The position numbers were made by a program, and so were the translations under genes. The notes beneath the pieces are model-generated. The model saw nothing but the letters and a program-made list of their open reading frames with translations, searched no databases and was not told the DNA's origin. Shown in pieces: positions 1 through 10,364 of a stretch of 64,000 nt of DNA. The stretch spans positions 4,836,001 to 4,900,000 of the forward strand of contig CM038468.1 in NCBI GenBank assembly GCA_021464415.1, in the 5' to 3' direction. The DNA is from Lonicera japonica (Eukaryota; Streptophyta; Magnoliopsida; Dipsacales; Caprifoliaceae). The number at the start of each line of letters is the position of its first letter. Within the stretch, counting starts at the first letter, position 1.

Positions 1-728
1 AATTAACTTCCTTTTCTCCTATTTTTTTTTGTAACAGGGAAAATAAACAAGATAAATTGTTGTGTTGTGTGTATAACTTTTCTGTATAAATATATATCCT
101 ATATTCTATTTGACTTTGATATATTAATGTAATGCAAACACATATTTAAAAAGTTCAAATTAATTATACATTATAGGCCTTTATATTATGTGATTTTTTT
201 AAAAATATAAATATATAATAAAGAAAATTTTTGTATGAGACACGTGTGGTTATAATCTATCTTTTATGCTAAAAAAACAAGATCCAAATAAAAAATACAG
301 TCAACTGAAAAAAAAAATGTAAATGTCAGCGTAAAAAAATATGTATTATTAATCCATGAACACAAAACGCAAGGAAATATTAATACAATATTTTTAGTTT
401 TGCGGCTTCTTCGGCATAGGCTTACCTGACATTGCAATTTATCCTCTCGATATCTCTTTCATTGTTATTATTATTGACCTTCAATTTTAATAAAATTATA
501 GATAGTATTTAATTTCCTCAAATCTCCTAATTTTATTATTATAATTCCATTAATTCTTTGTAAGCAAGAAGATAAAAATGAAAGAAAATCGTTAGATGAC
601 AAAAATTAATTGAAAAACTATTCACTTCGATCTATTTGAACCATATCCTCTAATAAATAACTAGAGATTTAATGTACTGATTCACAAAGTAAATCACTTT
701 ATTTTGTTTGAAATTGCAAGTTACATTT

Positions 729-1303
729 CATTGAGCTAAACTCTTTGTAGTTAGCTATTTTTATAATCAAGTCAATTGCTTAGGGGAAATTAATAACGTG
801 TTCTCAAATGCCTAGTTTAAATTTATGTCTTGTTCTTTTGGTGTATCTCAAGTTTATATCTTGGTTGAACATTATATGGGAATGGATTGCACTTACTTCA
901 CACCCTTTGTTACAAAATAAAAAGGAGAGATACACTTACGTTGAGTTTTGCTTACACCCTTTCTTTATATGACATTTTTATGGGAATTGGTTGCTTATGC
1001 TCCACTCTTTTACTTAGAAAAGTGTAAGATACTCAACACTTAGGAATTGCATTGAGAACTTTGAATGAGATTGATTCTACATAACTTTTCAAAGTAAATG
1101 AATTATATAATAACTTAGCCCTTGCAAGACTTCAAAATCAACCACTAAAATCAACCAATCAAAATCTCTTAATAAAGCCTTGGACTCATAATTACCACAT
1201 TTTCTTTCTGACTATCCTTGTGGTTGGACACTTGAACTTACCAAGTATTATAACTTGACAACCTACACTTGGGTACCTAAGCGATGAAGTATTTTCGCCG
1301 TGT
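729..1303 (+). mobile_element. 3' fragment of the TGATAAACGC LTR family
   Basis: From about 729 the sequence follows the 3' third of the LTR seen complete at 25180-26906: the 'gagctaaactc' start, the twin phrases on a 'cacaccctttg' theme, and the end '...acttgggtacctaagc...gtgtca'. The 5' two thirds are missing. It interrupts segmental copy 1 exactly where copy 2 continues without it. Confidence 0.75.
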
Positions 1304-1721
1304 CATGATCATAGTACGATTATAATAGCAGGTGCACACCAACTGCTTGATGTTTTGCCTCACCGAAACTCTCTTGTTTATTTTATTTGTTTATTTATTG
1401 CATTAGCTATCTTCTTTGAATCAAAAGAATATAACTTGAAAACAAATAAAAATTGGTGATCATGTGAATTTGTAAACCGAAAGCAAACATTTGTCAATAA
1501 ACAAACACATAAAGGTATTCGAGCATGATGTTTCAATTTTCTTAGCCATTTAGATTTTACGATTCTACTAGGCCTTTTTCTCCCTCCTTTCTTCTTTAGA
1601 ATCTTATGATTGTTTTAATTGAAGACTGACGCCATATTGATGTACCATTAATTTTTAGTATAATGATCGGGATTCTTAGTCTTTATGTTACTTAAAAAGT
1701 ATTATATTCGATGGACATGTA
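1304..1721. other. Unassigned insert between LTR fragment and palindrome array
   Basis: AT-rich DNA with no ORF, no primer-binding site after the LTR fragment and no terminal repeats that I can see. It is absent from segmental copy 2, so it arrived with one of its neighbours. It may be internal sequence of the truncated LTR element or the flank of the palindrome-array element. Confidence 0.4.
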
Positions 1722-2712
1722 GTGTTAAAACTATTTTAACACTTTCAATTTAGTTATATGTGTTCACCTGTGGTGCTAAAATCTTTTTAGCATCATTCTA
1801 GTGTTAGACAATTGGTGCTAAAACTATTTTAGTACCATGCAATTAGTTATTATGTTTTGTATAATTGGTACTAAATATGTTTTACCACATTGAATTAGTT
1901 GTTTTATATTTGCTATTGGTGCTAAATTTGTTTTAGCCCTTTGAATTTTGTTGTTATATCTTTTCTATTAGTGCTAAATCTGTTTTAACACCTTGAATTT
2001 TGTTATTCTCTATTTTGTATTGGTACTAAAACCCTTTTAGCACCATTCCAGTGTTAGATAATTGGTGCTAAAATTGTTTTAGCACTATGTTATTAGTTAT
2101 TCTATTTTAGACAATTGGTACTAAATATGTTTTAGCACCTTGATGTGTAGAATTGGATGGGTGCTAAAACTGTTTTAGTACCTTTAGTTTAGTTATATGT
2201 GTTCATTTGTGGTGCTAAAACTGTTTTAGCACTATTTTAGTATTGGACAATTGGTGCTAAAACTGTTTTAGCACCATGTGATTAGTTACTTTGGACAAAA
2301 ATTGTATTAATTCTATTTTAGCACATTTGAATTTCGTTATTCTTTATTTACTATTGGTGCTAAATCTATTTTAAAATCATGTAAATAGATACTATATTTT
2401 AAAAAATTGGTGCTAAATCTGTTTTAACACCTTAATGTGTAGAATTGGATGGGTGTTAAAACAGTTTTAGCACCAATTGTTCAACAGTAGAGTGGTGCTA
2501 AAAAGGTTTTAGCACCACATGTCAACACATATAACTAAACTGAAGGTGCTAAAAAGGTTTCAACACCACATGTCAACACATATAACTAAACTGAAAGTGC
2601 TAAAACTGTTTTAGCACCACGTGATTAGTCACTTTAGACAAAAATTGGTACTAAATTTGTTTTAGCACGTTGATCTATAGCATTGGATGGGTGTTAAATC
2701 TGTTTTATCACC
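1722..2712. repeat. Array of 21 interspersed near-palindromes (GGTGCTAAAA / TTTTAGCACC)
   Basis: About 21 copies of a 21-23 bp hairpin motif occur at 42-53 bp spacing. Each has a left arm like GGTGCTAAAA, a 1-3 base centre and a right arm like TTTTAGCACC. Units start near 1722, 1772, 1814, 1867, 1918, 1970, 2022, 2064, 2117, 2160, 2211, 2253, 2302, 2356, 2409, 2452, 2494, 2545, 2596, 2647 and 2690. Spacers fall into a few recurring classes, and the 1722-1835 segment returns inverted at 2450-2620, so the array has a higher-order inverted symmetry. Short repeats of this kind are known in the subterminal regions of CACTA (En/Spm) transposons, where transposase binds. No CACTA terminus was found, so that identity is inference. 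The array is absent from segmental copy 2. Confidence 0.85.
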
Positions 2713-2852
2713 ATGAATTTCGTTGTTCTCTATTTTGTATTAGAAGGGGCATTATGTCTTTTTTGTACAGCGTCCTTAATTTACACTGCTAAATTGTAAG
2801 TGTCCTTTATAATTATGTTGTCATTGGAATGGGCCCTTATATCCAATTGCCT
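2713..2852. other. Right flank of palindrome array
   Basis: 140 bp with no repeat units and no counterpart in segmental copy 2. It may be the end of the element that carried the array. No terminal inverted repeat or target duplication is visible. Confidence 0.3.
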
Positions 2853-4536
2853 CCCCATTTATACTAGCTAAGTTTATATTTGTAATTTATATCTAGTTAA
2901 TTTCATCTAGATCGAGTTTAATTTTTATTTTTAATGTTTTTCTGTCATCAAGATACTAAAATTTGGACAACTTAATAAATTTATTAAAACTTGTGTAACT
3001 TTCAAAATATAAAAGCCAAAATTTTCTCATATATACGCAAACTCGATCAAACTCAAATTTAAATCTTAAATATGACGGTCTTTTTGTCGTCCATAATTCT
3101 TACGTTCTTGTAATCTCTCAAACTTACGAACAATTTTAATGATAACTTTGAAACAGCAACATATGTTATGATAAAAAAAACAAAAAAGTCAGCTTTTAGA
3201 GTGTGTCAAATGTGATCCGGCACGGAGTATAATTGCTAGTTAGTGAGTTGGTATAATGTTAGAACATCCCTCCAAATGATCTTCCACAATATAAAGTACA
3301 TGCATTTCTTATATTTATTCATCTTTGATTGAAATATATATGGAAATAGTTGAAACTTGAAAGTGCATATATGTTTATGGCAACAGCTAAAGGCACCTCC
3401 TCTCTTTAATTAGGGCAAAATCCAATTAGGTAAAAACATAATTTTTACCATATTTATTTATAATTAGTAAAGGCACGGCCAATTAGGTAAACAAAGACAT
3501 AGTTTTTATTTTTTATCATCTTTTATTTATCGTTGTCTCCTCTTCTCCTCTTGCGATGTTCATCGTCGCTTCTCCGTGTTCTTTTAAATCCATGGATATT
3601 ATGATTTCTTTATCATTATAATGCTAAGTATGTTTAATAATAAAAAATGCTTGTATTATATATCTATATAGTATATTATTAGTTTTAATTTTCTAGAATA
3701 TGAAAAGTAATTATATTTTGTGTTAAGCAAATACATTGTATTTTAGAATTTCAAAATGTATTTGAATTTTGATTATGCATTGAGATTATGGATGTTAGTT
3801 TTTGTTATGAATTTTTCAATGGTAAATCGTATGTTGTTTTTATTATTGTGAATGCAACTTCTTAAGTATGAACACAAGTCTTTTTGTCAAAAAAAGGGAA
3901 CAAAAATATTATATATATATATATATATATATTGTAAGATTTTATATCCGGAACAAATTATCAAAGTTTTTGCAACAGATAAAAGTGCCGCCAAATCTTC
4001 TTAAACTAATCTTATATTAATTAGTTAATGTGCCCTTACCAAAATTAAAACAAAATAGTAAAAGTTATTTTATATATATATATAATTTAGATTTGCACTA
4101 ATTATAAAGCAAATGTCGTTCAAATTGCATATATGTTTGATTTTTCTACAGAGGAATAACTTATCAAAAAATATTATTAATATTCAATTTAATTAATGTT
4201 CCAAGAAAATAATTATAAAAAATTTGAATTAATATATATAACCAATATAAATAAGAAATATAACACCGTATAATAATTCTTGGCCAAAGTTAATGAAACG
4301 TGCGGGTATTTTGAACAAAACATACATAAATTTAATAGTGATAATTAAAGTAATAAAAATATATAACTAATATAACATCTAGCAAACATTCCGCCAATTA
4401 GGGCAATCAAACCAACCCTCATACAAATTCTCGATGATTCATTCATCTGACCGTAAACTAGATCGACTTTTAATTCTACCCAAACTCCCAAAAAATAAAT
4501 ACCCACCTATTCGAGTCTTTTGGTTCATTGATAATT
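2853..4536 (+). repeat. Segmental copy 1, middle block; non-coding
   Basis: 2853-4100 pairs with 19801-21200. It holds a (TA)n run at about 3909-3932 and a copy of the 'ccacaata.aaagt...ttattcat' phrase of the dispersed repeat near 3280-3360. 4101-4536 has no clear match and no gene. I see no promoter or RNA gene. Confidence 0.6.
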
Positions 4537-5030
4537 ATTAGTTTCCTCAAATCTCTCAAGTTTATATTGCAATTTGAAAATATTAAAAACAATAACATGC
4601 ATTATAATGAAAAAGAAAAAGTCAGCCTACTAATGATCTTCCACAATAGAAAATATATTTCTTATGTTATTCATGTTTGATTGAAATTGAATTTATGATA
4701 AATATATAGGAGGAGATTCACGAATAGCTACCAAAATAATGGTTGAAAGTGAATGTTTTGTTTTTTACACACAAGAGGAATGACCAACCAAAATACATAA
4801 TTCATATCATGCTAATGTTCTAACAAAAGATAAATATTTCAAAAAAAAGAAGAAACTACTATAATGCATGTATTATCCATGTTCAATTTCTACTAAAAAA
4901 CAAAATAAAATAAAATAACCTGTAGAGACATTGCTATAAATCTTCACTTGCGAATAGACTGCTATTTTAAAATCAATCAAGATATAACTTTTATTGGATA
5001 AATTGCACCTTCAACTGACAATTTTATTAA
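4537..5030 (+). repeat. Dispersed repeat R1 (copy in segmental copy 1)
   Basis: One of at least seven copies of a non-coding phrase series: 'agtttcct.caatctc', then 'attgcaattt', then 'ccacaatagaaa', then 'ttattcatgtttgattgaaa', then a 'cacacaataaatcatctc'-like phrase. Other copies lie near 16640-16800, 17105-17290, 21737-22040, 32430-32850, 34710-35045 and 63735-64000, all in this orientation. The tail at 4860-4990 closely matches 32695-32840. No ORF or terminal repeats are evident. Confidence 0.65.
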
Positions 5031-5115
5031 TTTAAACTGAAATTTTTACAAAAAAAGATGAAAAGGTGTACAAGAGAGAAAAGAAAGAAAAGGAAAATTC
5101 AAGTCTGCCTATACA

Positions 5116-5150
5116 TTGGATTTATATCCCTATTTATGCAAATTACAAAG
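5116..5150 (-). promoter_or_regulatory. TATA-like element of the relic viral intergenic region
   Basis: On the minus strand, 'GCATAAATAGG' is followed shortly by 'ATATAAATCC', roughly 190 bp after the last ORF ends and before a pyrimidine-rich stretch. This is where a pararetroviral pregenomic RNA promoter would lie. Activity is not implied. Confidence 0.35.
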
Positions 5151-5344
5151 GGATGGACTTCAAACTAATTTAAGTCCATAGTGGAAGGTGACCTAAGGGC
5201 GTGCGTGTGTTGAATTGTCTGCAATCGTGTGATCCCTATTCACCATTTGACAAAGTTTAAAAGTCTTTTGTTTTCATACGTCGACGGAATCTTACTTTTT
5301 TAGAAAAGTGCTGGTATAGAATTATTTTATATGTCATTTGCCTT

Positions 5345-6670
5345 TATCATGTCCTTTGTCTTTGGGACCATCATCTTTAGAATCTTTATCATAATTATTT
5401 TCTTCTATTTCTTCTTCTCTAAGACTATCAATCCATTATCCTAAATTATGTCCATCTAGATAGTCTTCCATATCTTCATTAAAGTTTAAATCATCCAAAT
5501 TTTCATCCTCTTCTCCATTAGAGGACATAGGTTTAATTGTTCGAGCTTTATAAGAAGTAGAAATATCATCATTATCATCTTTTAAAAGTTCTGATTGTGA
5601 AGCCAAATATTTTAACATTTCTCGTTTAATTTGTTGTGCTAACGCATTCGGATATTTTTTCTTTAAAAATGCAACTGACGGAGTTTTAAACTCTTGGTTT
5701 ACAAACTTGTCATGCTCTTGAGCTTTCTTCTCCGCTTCCACATATCAATTATAATCTTTATAATTAGCAATGTCCTTGTTTATATCGGCCAGTAAGTCCG
5801 GATTTTCAAATCGTGGCCACTAGTTATAATATAAATCTCAAGCAAGTATAAAAATATTGTGTTTTCTTCCAATGGAAAAAGTGCATTGAAAATCCATTGT
5901 ATAGAATAATGTCCCAAAACACGTAATAAAATTGCATTAGTGATAGGGTGAGTTTCACCAATATGCTTAGAATGTTTAGAAGAATATTCTTTAAAAGCGA
6001 GCCGTAAGATTTCTGGCAAACAATCACCCTTGGGACCATATTTAATAAACCAGTTATAAAACCAATGAGGGAGAGCCTTTAAGTCCACTGATGGTTCTTG
6101 TAATGCTTCGAAACGAAACTACAAAGTATGAGTATTATAAGAATTTTGATAGAAAAAAGCTTTAGACCAGGTTTCAATATAATCCCAATAGTTATATTCA
6201 TTATATTCTCTTCTATAAAATTGCAAAGTCCTAGATTTATTAGGATTTACTCCCTAATCTTGAAGGCTAAGGACTCCAATAACAAAAGCTTTAGAAAATT
6301 GGATCTCAGATTTACGAGCTCTAGTGTTTATATTTATATGTATAATTTTAACAAACTGTGTTTCTTTTAAAATGGCTTCGTAATAATCTTGGATTTTCTG
6401 GTTTATAATGGGAAACTATTGATCTAATTCCAAATATTGTTTAGCACTAGCAATAAGATTAGAAAATATTCTTTTATCACTTTCTTTTAAAAATATAACG
6501 AAATCCTGGAATGATTTCTTTAAAGGGGTAACTAGAGTAATCTTTAAAACTTTAGTAAAGGATGAAGAAGATCCATCCTGTTTAAAAATATGTGGTTTAT
6601 AATCCATATAGCTTCTTGAGAAAGTAGTTGCAAGTTTAAAAGGCAGTCTCCCGCGTCCTCTGCCCCTTTA
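5345..6670 (-). pseudogene. Broken downstream ORF of the endogenous pararetrovirus
   Basis: Pieces in different minus-strand frames read in order: a basic start near 6660-6610 rich in Arg/Gly, a segment at 6607-6416, a segment at 6088-5780 with an aromatic 'PHWFYNWFIKYGP' motif, and an acidic, Lys-rich tail at 5741-5345. The 'WFYxWF..GP' phrase is one I associate with a protein encoded after the polymerase in endogenous caulimovirid copies. Its function is not assigned here. Stops separate all pieces, for example just before 5741 and after 6416. No piece has a credible complete start-to-stop gene. Confidence 0.55.
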
Positions 6671-7060
6671 AGATGGCATCATAGTTTAGAAACACCTATC
6701 AAGAACTCTTGAGTTATAAAATCAGGGAGATAATTAGTTTCTCCTTTAATATACTCTATTTTAAAATCAAATACAAATATAATAGCCTACCGTCTAATAA
6801 ATATTTTTTTAGAAGCAATGTTCATAACATCTTTTTCTAGAACATCTTTAGCAGTTTTACAATCAAATCGTATTAATAGGTTTATAGTTTATAACTAATC
6901 TAGGAGCTCCGCGTTAAATTTCAGAAGCTTTATTAACATTTGTGGCAGTACAACTCCAAGAAGAAGAACTTTTCCGAATAAGCTTCTTATCTAATAAAAA
7001 CTGAATCTCATTTTCACAATATTCTAGCAACTCAGAATTCATTTATGATGGCCAAGCTTT
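6671..7060 (-). pseudogene. Pararetroviral polymerase remnant (RT start joined to RNase H end)
   Basis: The minus-strand reading from about 7042 gives the N-terminal part of a caulimovirid reverse transcriptase, recognisable by 'LIRKSSSSWSC' and then, after an in-frame stop, 'PRLVINYKPIN'. The frame then fails. At 6771-6700 the text jumps to the characteristic polymerase C-terminus 'IKGETNYLPDFITQEFL'. The catalytic palm of RT and nearly all of RNase H are missing, which indicates a large internal deletion. Known caulimovirid polymerases carry RT and RNase H in this order. Confidence 0.7.
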
Positions 7061-7129
7061 AGTAGGGAAGAGGCACAATATGCTACTTCCTATCCCAAAA
7101 AGTATTAGGGTGTTTATTACAAACTTCAT

Positions 7130-7505
7130 CACATGCATGTTTTTGTAATTTCATATTGGAGTGATCAAACAAGTTACTTAAGTTTGCATGTTGATTTAAA
7201 AAATAAAAAATATGAGATAGGCAATGAATAAGTAGCACAATAGTCAAGAGTTGTATTGCCATAGCTAACTGTGAAGGTTTAAATAAAACTAAAAAAGCAT
7301 GATAGGACTTCAATAATCGCCGAATTACATTTCAATATTATCTAATAGTAGATGATATGTATATGATCAACAATCTAGATCACATCGTTCTGGGAAAAAA
7401 AGAATTGTACGGCGTAGATCTTCAAGGTCCAAATTTCATTGAATCCACAAACAAAAATCTCGAAGAGATGTCTATTACTATGAGCAATTTCTATCACATC
7501 TAGCC
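7130..7505 (+). repeat. Segmental copy 1, last block, with SINE-like head
   Basis: Matches 22765-23217, including the phrases 'acaagttacttaagtttgcatg' (with differences) and 'tctcgaagagatgtctatt'. At 7229-7287 it contains a decayed version of the A-box and B-box pair seen at 22873-22930, so that insertion predates the duplication. Confidence 0.7.
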
Positions 7506-7822
7506 AATGGCAGATCTATTTAGGAGAATGGTGGGGTATGTGCCCCACCCAAAATAAAAGATATCCACCTTTTATACATACATAATTTATTCTTATTTAC
7601 TTAGTATCCCCCCATCAACTTTTATTAATTTTATCTAAATTGTATGTATGATTGTTTCTTTTAGTGTCGCAAAAGAAAATTTTAACGAAACTCTACACTT
7701 TAAATTTATTAATTTTAATAAAACGGTTCATTTACTTCTTTCTCTAAAACTAGTAAAATATACCACAAACAAATTAAATTGAAAATTTTAATAAATCCAT
7801 AAACCAAAGAGAAGTAAAAGAA
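7506..7822. other. AT-rich spacer, possible hAT-type relic
   Basis: Begins with 'ccaatggcagatctatttaggag', reminiscent of the 'tggcggatctagga' termini common in plant hAT relics, but no partner terminus or target duplication is visible. The MULE at 7832 may have split it. No gene. Confidence 0.25.
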
Positions 7823-7831
7823 TTTTCTAAA

Positions 7832-9164
7832 GGGGGATTTGTACTTAGCTACCCAAAGTTTTACCATAATTGGATCTTGGTACCCATTTTTTACATAATG
7901 GTATTTTGGTACCTATTTTCATTTTTTTGGGTAGTTTGGTACCCATTTTTGACAATTATGTCAGTTGACCGACATAGACCATTAAGTCTGAAAAAAAAAG
8001 TGACATGATATACCTAAAGTATTCTTCGCCCATTTTACAAACATCTGTCTACATTTCTTTTCTCTCTCTAAAACATCCATGGAAAGCAAATCTTCCAACA
8101 AAGAAGAAAACCAATGCTACTCAAAATCCTAGCTAGAAGCCCACGAGTTATAAACTCACCCAGCTCTGAAAAAAGAAGAAAACCCACTAAATTACAAATT
8201 CACCCCACTCCCAGCTCGCCTAATTCCAATCTTCCATCATTAAAGCTTCCTCGAGCTCGAAATTGAGTCCCACCAACTTGGTTCAGAGGTGTTTGTGTTT
8301 GTATTTATAATTACATGGAATCTCCAATTTTATATCCACTCCCAACTCGCCCAATTACAATCTTCTGCCATTAAAGCCTTCCATGAGCTCGAAATCGAGT
8401 CCCACCAACTCGATTCAGAGGTCTTTGTGCGTGTATATATAATTACATGGAATCCCCAATTTTATACATGTTTGATATATATATATATATAAAAACTTAT
8501 GTGTGTTCTAATGGTGATGTTAAGAGAGAGAGAGAAGAGGATAATGGAGCTGGGTGGTGGCAACAACGTGGTTTAGGTACAATGGCGATGGAGGGTTGGT
8601 GTTATGATGGAAAAGAGTATGTATTGTCATTAATATTTTCATAAAATCTTCATCATCACCATCTTCCAAAGATTGGCACCTGACTCCTCCAATATTTAAG
8701 ATACAGAACAATTTAAACTTCTTAATTTTAAGCTTAAAACAATGCCAAAACCTAGCATCCTTATAGGTTTTAATTGTACATTTCCCATAAATCCTTATAG
8801 GTTTTATACAGGGGAATTCATAGATAGGGGAGTGGTTTAATGGGAAAATCATGGTGTTGGGGTTTGAAGTTATGGAGATGGGAGTTATGTTGGATTGGGT
8901 GTTCATTCTTCAACATTTACAATTGGGTTTTCTTGACTTTCTTGGGTCTGAATCTTAGATTTTTGAAAAATGGTTGGATAAAAATAGGTAAGGGTATTGT
9001 AGTCATTCTACAAGGCACTAGACTATTAATTGACGGAAAATTGAGAAATAGGTACCAAAGTACTCAAAAAACTAAAAATTAATATTAAGATACCAATATA
9101 CAAAAAAATGAATACCAATATCTAATTATAATAAAACTTTGAGTACCTAAGTACCAATCCGCCC
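7832..9164. mobile_element. Mutator-like element 1 (non-autonomous, 1333 bp)
   Basis: Flanked by a perfect 9-bp target duplication TTTTCTAAA (7823-7831 and 9165-9173). The ends are long terminal inverted repeats of at least 120 bp: the left begins GGGGGATTTGTACTTAG, and the right, reversed, begins GGGCGGATTGGTACTTAG. A 9-bp duplication with long TIRs is diagnostic of Mutator-type elements. There is no transposase. The interior holds a 131-bp tandem duplication and DNA with higher complexity than its surroundings; a minus-strand ORF of 128 codons at 8520-8906 crosses it. I recognise no protein in it, so host gene capture is possible but unproven here. Confidence 0.85.
8206..8467 (+). repeat. 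131-bp tandem duplication inside MULE 1
   Basis: Two adjacent units, 8206-8336 and 8337-8467, both start 'cactcccagctcgcc'-like and end at 'caattttata'. They differ by about a dozen substitutions. A (TA)n run follows. Confidence 0.85.
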
Positions 9165-9173
9165 TTTTCTAAA

Positions 9174-9577
9174 TCCTCATCCCAAAATCTAACTCTGATT
9201 TTGTCTTACATAATTAATGCTTCAAAGAATTATAATTTTATTTTTTTTAATTCATCATCAAACGGACCTTTTCCAACATGGCATCCAACTTCAGACACTT
9301 GTCCCCAGAACATTGGAGGCTCACTGTCCTTTTCTCATTTGGTCCCACACAATTACTTCCCAACGTTCCATGTAACACAATTCAATAAGCACCCCAACGA
9401 GCACCATTCCATGTAATCCAAAACCGGTGGAGACTTTGTAGAGTCAAACGGTATGGATATGTGTTATAAAATTTATTAAATATACACATTATAATTTTAT
9501 CATAAATTTACACTAATGTGAATAAGATTAAATAAACAAAAAAATAAAGTTAAAATAAATTTACTTGGCCTGAAATT
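9174..9577. other. Spacer between MULE 1 and the copia element
   Basis: Mixed AT-rich DNA with a less AT-rich stretch at 9260-9430. A 71-codon plus-strand ORF at 9201 is not supported by any motif. I see no feature. Confidence 0.4.
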
Positions 9578-9582
9578 AAATG

Positions 9583-10275
9583 TGTTGTGTTTGGCTTGTA
9601 ATCTATGTTACAAAATGGTGCAAGCTGGAATGCTGCAAAAGCATTTTTGCAGCTGAGCCGAAAAATCGCAAAAGCACTTTTGCAGCTCGGCAGAAGTGTT
9701 TTGGAAAGGTGCAAAACCACTTTTGCACCTTGGGCGAGAAACTGCAAAAGCCCTTTTGCAGTTCGGCAGGTAAAGCCTTTTAGGCTTATTTTCTCACTTA
9801 GTATAAATAGAGAGGTTTGTTTCTATTTATTGAAAGAGTGCATTTGCAAGAGTGAGAAGGAGAGACTTGTTCTTACAAGAGGGTATTTCTTGTGAGAGGT
9901 TAGCTAGGGTTTAGCTAGGTTTTGAGAAGGGTAATCTTTGGAGGTTTGTTCCATTGATTTGAGTGATAAACATTGAGAGAGAGTTGGTGTAAATTCTTGG
10001 TTGATCAATAAAGTTGCTCCCCTTTCAAGTGGAAGACCCAAAGGGTTCCACATTATCTCCGGTGTGTTTTTTCCTCTTTGCTTTACACTTGATTCTTGTT
10101 GTTCTTTATCTTTTATCTATAGTTGCTTGTGATTGTGTTGGTTATCTTGGTTTGAGCCAAAGATCCTATTGCTTGTCGGTTTCCGTCCGCCAAGTGTTCG
10201 TAGAAATTCCCGAAAGGGATTTCTCGGGTTTATTGGTGGATTTGGGACTTGATTATTGTTCCCACATTCATAACA
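9583..10275 (+). repeat. 5' LTR of the copia element
   Basis: 693 bp. U3 contains four short hairpin palindromes built on 'TGCAAAA'/'TTTTGCA' (9632-9653, 9667-9685, 9708-9729, 9742-9761). A TATA box (TATAAATA) is at 9802-9809, followed by a leader. The LTR ends CATAACA directly before the primer site. Confidence 0.95.
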
Positions 10276-10277
10276 AG

Positions 10278-10288
10278 TGGTATCAGAG
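10278..10288 (+). promoter_or_regulatory. Primer-binding site, initiator tRNA-Met
   Basis: TGGTATCAGAG, complementary to the 3' end of plant initiator tRNA-Met, two bases after the 5' LTR. This is the normal arrangement for plant copia elements. Confidence 0.95.
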
Positions 10289-10364
10289 GATTTGGTTGGT
10301 GCCTAGTGTTTGGTATTAAGGTTTGGCTATTGGGTGCAAGGTTTGTGCGCCAAGTGTTCGATAA

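Larger units (their letters stand above)
5040..7110 (-). mobile_element. Endogenous pararetrovirus (Caulimoviridae) fragment
   Basis: Reading on the minus strand, the segment holds a short piece of reverse transcriptase, the end of RNase H, a downstream ORF in several broken pieces, and a 3' non-coding region with a TATA motif. There are no LTRs, as expected for integrated caulimovirid DNA. Stops and frameshifts occur throughout, and most of the polymerase, including the YxDD region, is deleted. It is therefore a non-functional relic. It sits in segmental copy 1 only. The gene order (polymerase, then a second ORF, then intergenic promoter) resembles endogenous florendovirus-type elements, but the genus is a guess. 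Confidence 0.7.
1..7505 (+). repeat. Segmental duplication, copy 1 (begins before the window)
   Basis: Four blocks match 18864-23217 in the same order and orientation: 1-728 with 18864-19604, 2853-4100 with 19801-21200, 4537-4800 with 21737-22010, and 7130-7505 with 22765-23217. The matches are long but diverged, with scattered substitutions and small indels. Everything between the blocks in this copy is extra: an LTR fragment and palindrome array (729-2852) and an endogenous pararetrovirus fragment (about 5040-7110). No coding potential is evident in the shared blocks. The match starts at base 1, so the true left end lies outside the window. Confidence 0.8.

Noticed and set aside
1304..1340. 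Primer-binding site after the LTR fragment at 729-1303
   Set aside because: The bases after GTGTCA do not match any common plant tRNA 3' end that I can recognise.
1722..2712. CRISPR-like array
   Set aside because: Repeat and spacer sizes are superficially similar, but repeats are degenerate, spacers recur in classes, the array has inverted symmetry, and the genome is a plant.
8520..8906. 128-codon minus-strand ORF in MULE 1 as a host gene
   Set aside because: No recognisable domain, crosses a low-complexity AGAG run at its end, and lies inside a transposon. Kept only as possible captured DNA.
9201..9416. 71-codon ORF before the copia element
   Set aside because: No motif, Asn/Ser/Phe-rich composition of chance translation, no conserved copy elsewhere in the window.
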